Positions 33,962 to 40,547 of a stretch of 40,547 nucleotides of DNA are shown piece after piece. A model generated the notes under the pieces. The model saw nothing but the letters and a program-made list of their open reading frames with translations. It was not told where the DNA came from and ran no database searches. The DNA is taken from assembly GCF_009711405.1 (NCBI RefSeq), contig NZ_SMLW01000666.1, positions 1 through 40,547 of the forward strand. The letters are read 5' to 3'. The stretch comes from Fulvivirga kasyanovii (GTDB lineage Bacteria > Bacteroidota > Bacteroidia > Cytophagales > Cyclobacteriaceae). The position numbers were made by a program, and so were the translations under genes. Positions within the stretch are counted from its first letter, which is position 1, and each line of letters opens with the position of its first letter.

Positions 33962-34334
33962 GTTCTCGGGCTTTTTCAACATGCTCCGGATTATTTTTAA
34001 ATAAAGCACTCCACCCACCGCCAAAGTGCTGAGTGATCTTTCCTTTTATAAATGAAAGAGCAACGACTATGGCACCGATGACCATGTCATTAATCAGGGC
34101 GCTTCTATCTTCAAAAGAAAGTATCCACGGAGCTATCAGCAGCCATGCCCCCAGAGCAAGGTTCCATTTGCCCACTGATCTGGTAGCTTCCCACAGAGCG
34201 GTAAAAGCAAAGGTCACGATCAACGGTCCGACAATGTGATTGTTATCTGCCGCCGTAGGATCGGCAAAGCCTAATAGATCAGGAGAGGCCATTATCCATA
34301 AGCCGAGAATTACATTAATTATCTGTGCCCACAT
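33954..34334 (-). CDS. SPW-repeat membrane protein
   Basis: This 126-residue protein has two copies of the SPW-type repeat, each a pair of helices: MASPDLLGF (residues 16-24) and IAPWILSF (67-74). There are four predicted membrane helices and a soluble basic tail ending EHVEKARELS. The function of SPW proteins is unknown. The ATG is 1 bp past the stop of the VKOR-like gene, so the two are co-translated, suggesting a joint membrane complex. Confidence 0.82.
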   Translation of the reverse strand: MWAQIINVILGLWIMASPDLLGFADPTAADNNHIVGPLIVTFAFTALWEATRSVGKWNLALGAWLLIAPWILSFEDRSALINDMVIGAIVVALSFIKGKITQHFGGGWSALFKNNPEHVEKARELS

Positions 34335-34335
34335 A

Positions 34336-34908
34336 TTATGCTACTTTTAAAACCTCTTCTTTTATACCCCAAAATGCTTTCCATGTAGATTGTCCAGAGC
34401 GTTTAACACGTTGCATGTACTGGAGGCTTGCCAATACTTCATCCATAGCCGGGCCTATCATAGCAACGGAGATTACAGCCGAAGCAAGGCATAAAGTGCA
34501 CCAGGCATCGAACAGCACCGGTTGAAATACCACCAGCATGATACTCACCACACCCAATGGGCCTACGGCAAAACCAAATACAATCGTAATCCAGGGCATC
34601 GTACGCCACCTTCTTGTACCTCCGATAATACCGGTCAGAGCATCAATGAAATAACCTATTGCCCCGAGTATTGCATCAGGGATTGGCAATACATGTGATA
34701 CTTTTGAATTGAGAATGGTTATACTTCCGTCCCCGAAGAAGGGTTCCCAAACCGAACTGATAATATCTAACTGGTAAAGGCCCAGGTAGAGCGCAATAAA
34801 CATCCCGATAATAGCCAGGACTACAATTGGAATGCGTTGGCTCCAGGCGGCTGGGTTGTAATCCCAGCCTGGCGGAATAGGTGGTATCTGTTCTTTGCTT
34901 TCGGCCAT
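34336..34908 (-). CDS. VKOR-like membrane protein lacking the loop cysteine pair
   Basis: The 190-residue protein has four or five membrane helices and the vitamin-K-epoxide-reductase pattern: NSKVSHVLPIPDAILGAIGYF (split around 67-87) and an active-site CxxC in FDAWCTLCLASA (Cys137, Cys140). In functional VKOR enzymes the segment before the VSH-like turn carries a second Cys pair that shuttles electrons from a thioredoxin-like partner; here those positions are Ser and other residues. It may be a quinone-linked or structural variant rather than a full disulfide-forming enzyme. It is immediately followed by the SPW gene. A perfect -7 box lies 52 bp upstream. Confidence 0.72.
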   Translation of the reverse strand: MAESKEQIPPIPPGWDYNPAAWSQRIPIVVLAIIGMFIALYLGLYQLDIISSVWEPFFGDGSITILNSKVSHVLPIPDAILGAIGYFIDALTGIIGGTRRWRTMPWITIVFGFAVGPLGVVSIMLVVFQPVLFDAWCTLCLASAVISVAMIGPAMDEVLASLQYMQRVKRSGQSTWKAFWGIKEEVLKVA

Positions 34909-34960
34909 GCTACTGTTTTTTATTGAATTAACTAATCAGTATGGCCTTTTGTTATTTTAG

Positions 34961-34968
34961 CAAAGCTA
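34961..34968 (-). promoter_or_regulatory. -7 box of the VKOR-like/SPW pair
   Basis: TAGCTTTG followed by C on the minus strand matches TAnnTTTG exactly, giving a leader of about 45 nt. No TTG is found at the expected -33. Confidence 0.4.
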
Positions 34969-34992
34969 GTGTTAAGTTAAGCATACTTTAGT

Positions 34993-35135
34993 CATACCAA
35001 GTTTTGTTCTTTTTTTCACATGCTGCCTTAAAAAATACTTGCTTAGCTACGGCTATGCTCATATTTTTTGCGTTGCCTGGAACAAAAATAACTGCAACTT
35101 ATACGGCACAGTACATTTAACTCAATACTGGTATG
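34993..35135. repeat. Long interrupted palindromic element
   Basis: Four nested arm pairs share one centre: CATACC (34993-34998) with GGTATG (35130-35135), TTTTGTTC (35002-35009) with GAACAAAA (35080-35087), AAAAAATA (35030-35037) with TATTTTTT (35062-35069), and GCTTAGC (35041-35047) with GCTATGC (35052-35058, one T-T mismatch), around the loop TACG. It makes up most of the 307-bp gap between the VKOR-like and glmS genes, which holds no ORF. It looks like a REP/MITE-type repeat rather than a terminator. Confidence 0.6.
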
Positions 35136-35154
35136 GTTTTGAGTTTGATCTTGA

Positions 35155-35188
35155 GAAAAAAAAGAAGCCACCCTGATAACAAGGTGGC
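35155..35188 (-). terminator. Rho-independent terminator of the glmS operon
   Basis: GCCACC (35167-35172) pairs with GGTGGC (35183-35188) around a 10-nt loop. On the minus strand the stem is followed by TTCTTTTTTTTC. It lies 28 bp after the glmS stop. Confidence 0.85.
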
Positions 35189-35215
35189 CTCTCATATATT
35201 TCTAATAGTGATTGA

Positions 35216-37051
35216 CTACTCTACAGTAACCGATTTTGCCAGGTTTCTTGGCTGGTCAACATTGCAACCTCTCATTACCGCAATATGATAAGAAAGCAGT
35301 TGTAAAGGTATTACAGAGACCATTGGCATCAATGCTTCGTCAGTCTTCGGTACCTCAATTACAAACTCAGCCATTTGAGGGATAAGGGCGTCACCTTCAG
35401 TAACAACCGCTATTACACGGCCCTTTCGAGCCCTTACTTCCTGTATATTGGAAACTACTTTGTCGTAAGAACTGTCCCTTGTCGCTATTACTACCACGGG
35501 CATTTCCTCATCAATAAGGGCAATTGGCCCGTGCTTCATTTCTGCAGCAGGGTATCCTTCTGCGTGGATGTAAGAGATCTCTTTCAATTTCAAGGCACCT
35601 TCCAAGGCAACAGGGAAATTGTAACCTCTGCCCAGGTAAAGGAAGTTACGGGCATCTTTGAAGGTCTCAGAAATTTCTTTGATTTGATTGTCCAGTTTAA
35701 GGGCCTTTTCCACTTTGGCAGGAATGTTTTCGAGTTCAACCAATAACTCATGGTATCTTCTCTCTGTTATGGTTCCTTTCTTATGCGCCACCCTCAGGGC
35801 AATCATGTTTAGTACTGTCAACTGAGCAGTGAATGCTTTTGTACTGGCAACCCCAATTTCAGGACCTGCATGGGTATAAGCACCTTCATGGGAAACCCTT
35901 GAAATTGAAGACCCTACCACATTGCACACGCCGAAGATGATGGCACCTTTGGACTTGGCCAGTTCGATGGCGGCAAGTGTATCAGCAGTTTCGCCTGACT
36001 GAGAAATCGCAAATACTATATCTCCTTCCCTTATTATCGGGTTTCTGTACCTGAACTCAGAGGCATATTCCACTTCTACCGGTATTCTGCAAAACTCTTC
36101 AATGAAGTACTCGGCTACTAGGCCGGCATGCCATGAAGTACCACAGGCAACTATTACAATACGTTCAGCATTAACCAGTTTATTGGCATATTCCCTGATG
36201 CCACCTAATACCAATCTTCCTTCATTGGCATTCAGGCGACCACGCATACAATCACCAATAGATTTTGGCTGTTCAAAAATCTCTTTCAACATGAAGTGCT
36301 CATATCCACCTTTTTCAATGGCTTCGAGTTCCATGTCCAAAGTTTGAATGTATGGAGTGGATACTACATCCTGCGTGTTTTTGAGCTTTAATTCATTATT
36401 GTCAATTACAGCTATTTCGTAATCATTTAGATACACCACTTCATTGGTATATTCAATAATAGGTGTAGCATCAGACGCCAGGAAAAATTCGTCTTTACCA
36501 ATACCTATTACGAGAGGGCTACCCTTTCTTGCTGCAATCAACAAATTAGGGTTGTCTTTTGACATAATAACTATTGCATACGCTCCGACAACCTTGGTAA
36601 GTGCCAATCGTACTGCTTCGTCCAATGAGCAGTTGTTGTTTTCCTGAATATCTTCAATAAAGTGTATGAAAACTTCTGAGTCTGTTTCACTTTCGAAAGT
36701 ATGGCCTTTATTGATCAGCTCCTGTTTAAGTGAGCTATAGTTTTCAATGATTCCATTGTGTATAATGGCCAGTTTCTTTGAGTGAGAGTAATGCGGGTGA
36801 GCATTCTCATCATTAGGCTCTCCATGGGTTGCCCAACGTGTATGTCCAATCCCAATATTACTATTCAGATTATTTTCATAAAGATGTTCTTCCAGGTCAG
36901 ATACCTTACCTTTTTTCTTATATATATTCAGACCACCGTTAAGAAGGGCTATGCCTGCACTGTCATAACCTCTGTATTCTAACCTCTTTAGTCCTTTAAT
37001 GATAACCTCATGGGCCTGTCTTGGCCCCACATAGGCAACTATTCCACACAT
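35216..37051 (-). CDS. glmS: Glutamine-fructose-6-phosphate aminotransferase (isomerizing)
   Basis: GlmS makes glucosamine-6-phosphate from fructose-6-phosphate and glutamine, the entry to cell-wall and lipopolysaccharide amino sugars. The 611-residue protein has the N-terminal glutaminase with nucleophile Cys2 (MCGIVAYVG), GHTRWATHG (73-81), two SIS sugar-isomerase domains (VACGTSWHAG, AISQSGETADTL) and the invariant C-terminal KSVTVE. It is the third gene of a minus-strand operon, 10 bp after the DUF4270 gene. No glmS ribozyme is visible: there is no leader of sufficient length. Confidence 0.97.
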   Translation of the reverse strand: MCGIVAYVGPRQAHEVIIKGLKRLEYRGYDSAGIALLNGGLNIYKKKGKVSDLEEHLYENNLNSNIGIGHTRWATHGEPNDENAHPHYSHSKKLAIIHNGIIENYSSLKQELINKGHTFESETDSEVFIHFIEDIQENNNCSLDEAVRLALTKVVGAYAIVIMSKDNPNLLIAARKGSPLVIGIGKDEFFLASDATPIIEYTNEVVYLNDYEIAVIDNNELKLKNTQDVVSTPYIQTLDMELEAIEKGGYEHFMLKEIFEQPKSIGDCMRGRLNANEGRLVLGGIREYANKLVNAERIVIVACGTSWHAGLVAEYFIEEFCRIPVEVEYASEFRYRNPIIREGDIVFAISQSGETADTLAAIELAKSKGAIIFGVCNVVGSSISRVSHEGAYTHAGPEIGVASTKAFTAQLTVLNMIALRVAHKKGTITERRYHELLVELENIPAKVEKALKLDNQIKEISETFKDARNFLYLGRGYNFPVALEGALKLKEISYIHAEGYPAAEMKHGPIALIDEEMPVVVIATRDSSYDKVVSNIQEVRARKGRVIAVVTEGDALIPQMAEFVIEVPKTDEALMPMVSVIPLQLLSYHIAVMRGCNVDQPRNLAKSVTVE

Positions 37052-37061
37052 AACTATTTAT

Positions 37062-38483
37062 TTAATTCTTTTCTGGTATTGAGTAATAGAACCGCAAATG
37101 CATATTGTCTTTGTTCACCACAAGTCTGTTTACTGAACTAGCCGTGGGTAAGAATGTATTATTTGCTAATCTTACGGGAGCCAGTATCAATTGATTGAAG
37201 TTCTCTTCATATAGAAGTCCCTGTAAAGCAATGGTAATATCATTTCGGATCTCATTGTCCTCCGAGTTATAAGCTACCTGTTGTACAGCGGTACGAGCAT
37301 TGTTTGAGATGGTACCCACCCGATAGTTTTCATTCATTAAGCTATCCATGCTGGTCAGATAATAAACCATGTTAGCCGGAGGAGGCGTATTGCCACCTGC
37401 ATCTACAACATTGGATAACACCAGTTCAGCCTTTTGAATGACAGGACTATCTACAGTGTCTGCGAATTGTTGTATAGATGACAGGTCTATCTTCATGAGC
37501 AGATTGGTGCCACTTTGGACATACGCCAGGTCCGTATTGGTGATGTAAGGATCATAAAACTCCGTAAGGTCATCAAAATGAGATCCACTCCAGCCTATAT
37601 TTTTATTGGGTTGAATATTATTATAATATATGGTTTGGGATAAGCCCATCACAAGCGCTTCTTGCGTGGTATTACCTTGGCTATCGGTCTCCGAATAATA
37701 AAGGACCATTCTTGTGTCAGGCACTCCATAAGTTAAAATAGCACTATTGCCTGTCGATGGGACAAAGGCTAAGCCTTTAAAGTAAGCATCGAATGTTGTG
37801 TCGTTAGCAAAAGCCTGATCTTGATTTTTAATTTTAGAAAAAAAATCTAAGGCGAAAGCGTCATTGATCCTGTAGCTATTTTTATAGATGTATTCGCCAT
37901 TACTGTCAAAAAACTTCTCCCAATAAGCAGAATCAAGGGCATCCATGTCTTTATCCCTCCCCGTATCAGAAAACTTTAATCCCAGTGAGTCAGGATAAAT
38001 ATAAAATTCACCTTCGGCCAGCTTACTTCCGAGTGCCTGAGATGAGGCAATAGTATAAGCCTGATCTTTAACCGGAATAGTATCGGTAAGCTGATACACT
38101 TCTATTTTGTTGAGTGTGTTTTTTACATTGCTACCATAAATTCCCCTTATCCTGGTTTCGATGACCAGTGAGTCTAGAGTGGCTGTGCCTGAAAAGTTTT
38201 TGCCAGGGTTTTCAGCAGGCAGCGTTAGTTCTGTAAAACTCCTGGCTTCGATATGCCCGAAGTATTCATCCTCATAGCTACCGACAAGCATGCTGCCCGT
38301 ACCCCTTGAATAGATGTTGTCGACCCATACCTGAGACACCTTATCGTTTAGTGGTACATCGACAAAAAAAATCCCCAAATCATTTTCGGGGGGGAGACCA
38401 ACTGTGCTCAATTCCTCTTCGCACGAAAAAAATGTCAGGGCTGATAGTAGTATCAGCCCTGATCTTCTAACCCACAAGTTCAT
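37062..38483 (-). CDS. DUF4270 lipoprotein
   Basis: The 473-residue protein has a signal peptide with lipobox (LSALTFFSC, Cys at residue 21) and the DUF4270 start, CEEELSTVGLPPENDLGIFFVD. Conserved later features are a VGSYEDEYFGH segment and a C-terminal strand ending MHLRFYYSIPEK. It is a Bacteroidota-specific envelope protein of unknown function. Its first 17 bp overlap the end of the GT5-like gene, so the two are translationally coupled; glmS follows 10 bp downstream. The link to glmS hints at an envelope or surface-polymer role, which is inference. Confidence 0.85.
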   Translation of the reverse strand: MNLWVRRSGLILLSALTFFSCEEELSTVGLPPENDLGIFFVDVPLNDKVSQVWVDNIYSRGTGSMLVGSYEDEYFGHIEARSFTELTLPAENPGKNFSGTATLDSLVIETRIRGIYGSNVKNTLNKIEVYQLTDTIPVKDQAYTIASSQALGSKLAEGEFYIYPDSLGLKFSDTGRDKDMDALDSAYWEKFFDSNGEYIYKNSYRINDAFALDFFSKIKNQDQAFANDTTFDAYFKGLAFVPSTGNSAILTYGVPDTRMVLYYSETDSQGNTTQEALVMGLSQTIYYNNIQPNKNIGWSGSHFDDLTEFYDPYITNTDLAYVQSGTNLLMKIDLSSIQQFADTVDSPVIQKAELVLSNVVDAGGNTPPPANMVYYLTSMDSLMNENYRVGTISNNARTAVQQVAYNSEDNEIRNDITIALQGLLYEENFNQLILAPVRLANNTFLPTASSVNRLVVNKDNMHLRFYYSIPEKN

Positions 38484-39273
38484 TATATAAGTTGTAATAA
38501 GAGTCCGTAAAATTTTCGTCTTTTTCTATTGTTTCAATTTTCTTTTCCTCAGGGAATTCTTCAAACAGGCCGTTGAGTGTTTGGTCTTCTTCTGCTCTGA
38601 TAATGGCGTCGGAAAACTCAAGGCCTAACTTGATAAACCCATAATAATCTGCTGATAAAAGGTTTGTTAACATGCTATCCTCGATGTCGATCATTTTAAC
38701 CTTCTCTATCAGGTCGCCATTAAACTTATGGCTGAATGCATTGTTATACGTTGTAAAAACAGATTTAGTATCCTTAAATAACGGATCATTTTTATAAGTT
38801 GTTTTCAGGTACAACGGTATAAGGCTGGTCATCCAGTCATTGCAATGAACAATATCAGGCGCCCAACCCAGTTTTCTTACGGTTTCTATAACGCCTTTAC
38901 AGAAAAATATTGCCCTTTCGTCATTATCTTCATAAAAGTTATTTTCCTTATCATGGAAAACGTACTTCCGGTGGAAATAATCTTCGTTATCAATAAAATA
39001 AACCTGTAACTTGGCATTAGGTATGGAAGCAACCTTTATGATCAAGGGTTTTTCTTCTTCACCTACTGCTATATTGATCCCTGAAAGTCTGACAACTTCA
39101 TGCAACCTGTTCTTTCTTTCATTTATCAAGCCGAATCTCGGAACCAGTATTCTGATTTCCATCCCTTTTTCCTGCATAGCCTGTGGCAACTTTCTGACAA
39201 ATTCTGCTACTTTGGAAGTTTGTAAGAAAGGATTGATTTCACTGGCTACATAAAGAATACGAAGTTTTGACAT
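38467..39273 (-). CDS. Glycogen/starch-synthase-like protein, N-terminal GT5 domain only
   Basis: From ATG 39273 the protein has 268 residues; the frame from 39309 would add 12 and overlap the promoter. It matches only the N-terminal half of GT5 glycogen synthases: RILYVASEINPF, then PDIVHCNDWMTSLIPLYLK and SVFTTYNNAFSH. The ADP-glucose-binding KxGGL motif is replaced by SKVAEFVRKLPQ, and the whole C-terminal Rossmann domain, needed for transferase activity, is absent. Glycogen synthase itself is therefore unlikely; a regulatory or structural relative is more plausible. It heads an operon with DUF4270 and glmS and is divergent from panC. Confidence 0.75.
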   Translation of the reverse strand: MSKLRILYVASEINPFLQTSKVAEFVRKLPQAMQEKGMEIRILVPRFGLINERKNRLHEVVRLSGINIAVGEEEKPLIIKVASIPNAKLQVYFIDNEDYFHRKYVFHDKENNFYEDNDERAIFFCKGVIETVRKLGWAPDIVHCNDWMTSLIPLYLKTTYKNDPLFKDTKSVFTTYNNAFSHKFNGDLIEKVKMIDIEDSMLTNLLSADYYGFIKLGLEFSDAIIRAEEDQTLNGLFEEFPEEKKIETIEKDENFTDSYYNLYNELVG

Positions 39274-39308
39274 ATGTGTAGAGATTTGTTTGCCTAAAAA
39301 TAAGACCA

Positions 39309-39338
39309 CAAAATTACAAAATTTTTAGCACTTTTCAA
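39309..39338 (-). promoter_or_regulatory. Bacteroidota-type promoter of the GT5-like/DUF4270/glmS operon
   Basis: On the minus strand TTG (39338-39336), a 19-nt spacer and TAATTTTG (39316-39309) match the phylum consensus at every defined base, 36 bp before the ATG at 39273. This also rules out the longer start at 39309. Confidence 0.7.
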
Positions 39339-39359
39339 GATATTATCTTTTGAAAAACA

Positions 39360-39367
39360 TAGTTTTG
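39360..39367 (+). promoter_or_regulatory. -7 box of panC-panD
   Basis: TAGTTTTG followed by CG matches TAnnTTTG, 22 bp before the panC ATG. A -33 TTG at normal spacing is missing, so strength is uncertain. Confidence 0.4.
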
Positions 39368-39388
39368 CGATCCTTTTAAACGATTCTG

Positions 39389-40261
39389 ATGGAGATTTAC
39401 AGGGATATTGCTCCTTTACAACAGTACCTGAATGAACATAAGTTCCATGGTAAAAAAATAGGCCTCGTGCCTACCATGGGAGCGTTGCACAGTGGGCATT
39501 TATCGCTCATCCAGGCTTCGCAGAGTGACAATGATATTACGGTTTGTAGTATCTATGTTAACCCAACCCAGTTCAATAACAGCCAGGACCTTGAGAAATA
39601 TCCACGAAACCTTGATCAGGATATTAGTTTACTGCGTGAAGCAGGCTGTCATGTATTATTTTGCCCCGATGATAGTGAGATTTACACGGAACAACCCAAA
39701 ATAAGCTTTAACTTTGCCGGACTGGATCAGGTAATGGAAGGTAAATTCCGACCGGGCCATTTTAGTGGAGTAGGGTTGATTGTTTCTAAATTATTCAATA
39801 TAGTAGCTCCACACCGCGCATACTTTGGGCAAAAGGATCTCCAGCAGTATTTGATCATTAAGCAGTTGGTGAAAGATTTGTCCTATGGCGTGCAGTTAAA
39901 GTGCATTCCTATAATGCGGGAAGCAGATGGAATGGCCATGTCTTCAAGAAACAGAAGGCTGACGGAAGAGGGCCGTACCAGGGCAGTGATACTGTACAGG
40001 GCACTCAGCGAGGCTCAGAAAATGCTTAAGGCCGGCGCCGATGTGCCTCAGGTAAAAAATGAGGTTGCTGGGATCATTAAGCAAGCGGGAGTAGAGCTGG
40101 AGTACTTCGAAATTGTGAACCCTGAAACATTGGAGCTCATGGAGAACAATTTGATCGGAAAAAATGTTGCGCTTTGCGTAGCTGGCTATGTTGATGGCGT
40201 CAGGTTAATTGACAATGTTATTTTTAATTTAGAATTCTCAATTCAGATCGATGAATATTGA
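39389..40261 (+). CDS. panC: Pantothenate synthetase (pantoate-β-alanine ligase)
   Basis: PanC joins pantoate and β-alanine with ATP to make pantothenate. The 290-residue protein has the HIGH-like motif [13 protein letters not shown] (28-40), VNPTQFNN (~57-64), YFGQKDLQQ (~151-159) and the KMSKS-like MSSRNRRL (~187-194). It is divergent from the GT5-like gene and overlaps the panD start by 11 bp, which couples it to its β-alanine-producing partner. Confidence 0.96.
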   Translation: MEIYRDIAPLQQYLNEHKFHGKKIGLVPTMGALHSGHLSLIQASQSDNDITVCSIYVNPTQFNNSQDLEKYPRNLDQDISLLREAGCHVLFCPDDSEIYTEQPKISFNFAGLDQVMEGKFRPGHFSGVGLIVSKLFNIVAPHRAYFGQKDLQQYLIIKQLVKDLSYGVQLKCIPIMREADGMAMSSRNRRLTEEGRTRAVILYRALSEAQKMLKAGADVPQVKNEVAGIIKQAGVELEYFEIVNPETLELMENNLIGKNVALCVAGYVDGVRLIDNVIFNLEFSIQIDEY

Positions 40262-40547
40262 AGTTTTAAAATCAAAGATCCACCGTGTGAAAATCACTCA
40301 GGCTGAACTGCATTATGTAGGTAGTATAACCATAGATGAGGATCTTATGGATGCTGCCAATATGATAGAGGGAGAGAAGGTGCAGATCGTAAATGTAAAC
40401 AATGGCGAAAGGCTGGAAACCTATATCATTAAAGGTGAACGAGGTAGTGGCATGATCTGCCTTAATGGCCCGGCGGCCCGAAAAGCACAGGTTGGCGATA
40501 TTGTTATTATTATCTCCTACGCTACTATGGACTTTGAGGAGGCAAAA
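40251..40547 (+). CDS. panD: Aspartate 1-decarboxylase, partial (3' end outside the window)
   Basis: PanD decarboxylates aspartate to β-alanine, the second substrate of PanC. The first 99 codons are present (usual length 115-130). The self-cleavage site is Gly24-Ser25 in HYVGSITID, where Ser25 becomes the pyruvoyl group, and Tyr57 in [10 protein letters not shown] is the expected catalytic tyrosine. NGPAARKA and GDIVIIISY follow as in the family. The ATG lies inside the panC end; no stop occurs before the window edge. Confidence 0.95.
   Translation, partial: MNIEVLKSKIHRVKITQAELHYVGSITIDEDLMDAANMIEGEKVQIVNVNNGERLETYIIKGERGSGMICLNGPAARKAQVGDIVIIISYATMDFEEAK

Noticed and set aside
35052-37051. 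glmS ribozyme upstream of glmS
   Set aside because: glmS starts 10 bp after the DUF4270 gene, leaving no space for the ribozyme, which is a Firmicutes-type feature.
1-40547. CRISPR arrays, tRNA/rRNA genes and insertion sequences
   Set aside because: No regularly spaced repeats, tRNA-like folds or transposase frames were found when reading the gaps and gene ends; a tRNA scan would settle this fully.

Overview
The window looks like a chromosomal segment of a Bacteroidota bacterium, most likely of the Cytophagia/Cytophagales type. The evidence is a TonB-dependent receptor with a carboxypeptidase-regulatory-like N-terminal domain, Bacteroidota-restricted families (DUF4270, DUF4783, DUF4230-like), lipoproteins with short signal peptides, almost no Shine-Dalgarno sequences, and -7 promoter boxes of the form TAnnTTTG. 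No rRNA, tRNA, CRISPR array or transposase was seen. The species assignment is inference.

Layout. (1) 1-6575: a nitrate-assimilation module read rightward: a NarK/NrtP-type nitrate transporter, a nitrate reductase fused to an NAD(P)H-FAD module and a [2Fe-2S] domain, and a rubredoxin fused to a siroheme-reductase-like fold that lacks the cofactor cysteines. Four TACGTA hexamers sit in front. No nitrite reductase is inside the window. (2) 6572-10318: a large HyuA-HyuB (5-oxoprolinase-type) fusion on the minus strand. (3) 10412-16281: mostly minus-strand housekeeping and conserved small genes: a DUF4230-like protein, LysE exporter, ATP-grasp ligase, DinB-like, YHS, RecX, YcxB-like, NadC and DUF4783. 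(4) 16423-23072: a secreted M14 metallopeptidase diverging from a TonB-dependent receptor plus a lipoprotein built of four repeats, closed by a strong terminator. (5) 23112-27065: polyphosphate kinase and a convergent HD-domain/Pycsar-effector-like membrane protein. Between them a 644-bp AT-rich insert is flanked by two diverged 42-bp copies of the ppk 3' end. (6) 27111-29581: a lysine/alanine-dehydrogenase-like enzyme, a thioredoxin-fold lipoprotein and a 60-residue three-cysteine peptide, the last two separated by a strong hairpin. (7) 29750-33961: AIM24-like, a Lys-rich small protein, GltX, a membrane protein, RidA, and a divergent 3-hydroxyacyl-CoA-dehydrogenase-like gene. (8) 33954-35188: an SPW/VKOR membrane pair and a long palindromic intergenic element. 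(9) 35216-40547: glmS, a DUF4270 lipoprotein and a truncated GT5 glycogen-synthase-like gene in one minus-strand operon, divergent from panC-panD (panD is cut by the window end).

How parts work together. The first three genes would import nitrate and reduce it to nitrite using NAD(P)H. The receptor/lipoprotein pair is an outer-membrane uptake or surface unit with unknown ligand. panC-panD feed pantothenate and CoA synthesis, nadC makes NAD, and glmS makes glucosamine-6-phosphate for the envelope. The most unusual spots are the ppk 3'-end duplication with its small cargo, the Cys-peptide/hairpin/thioredoxin-lipoprotein unit, the orphan Pycsar-effector-like gene, the rubredoxin/degenerate-siroheme-reductase fusion and the four-repeat lipoprotein. 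All functional statements come from reading the sequence; no database search was run.
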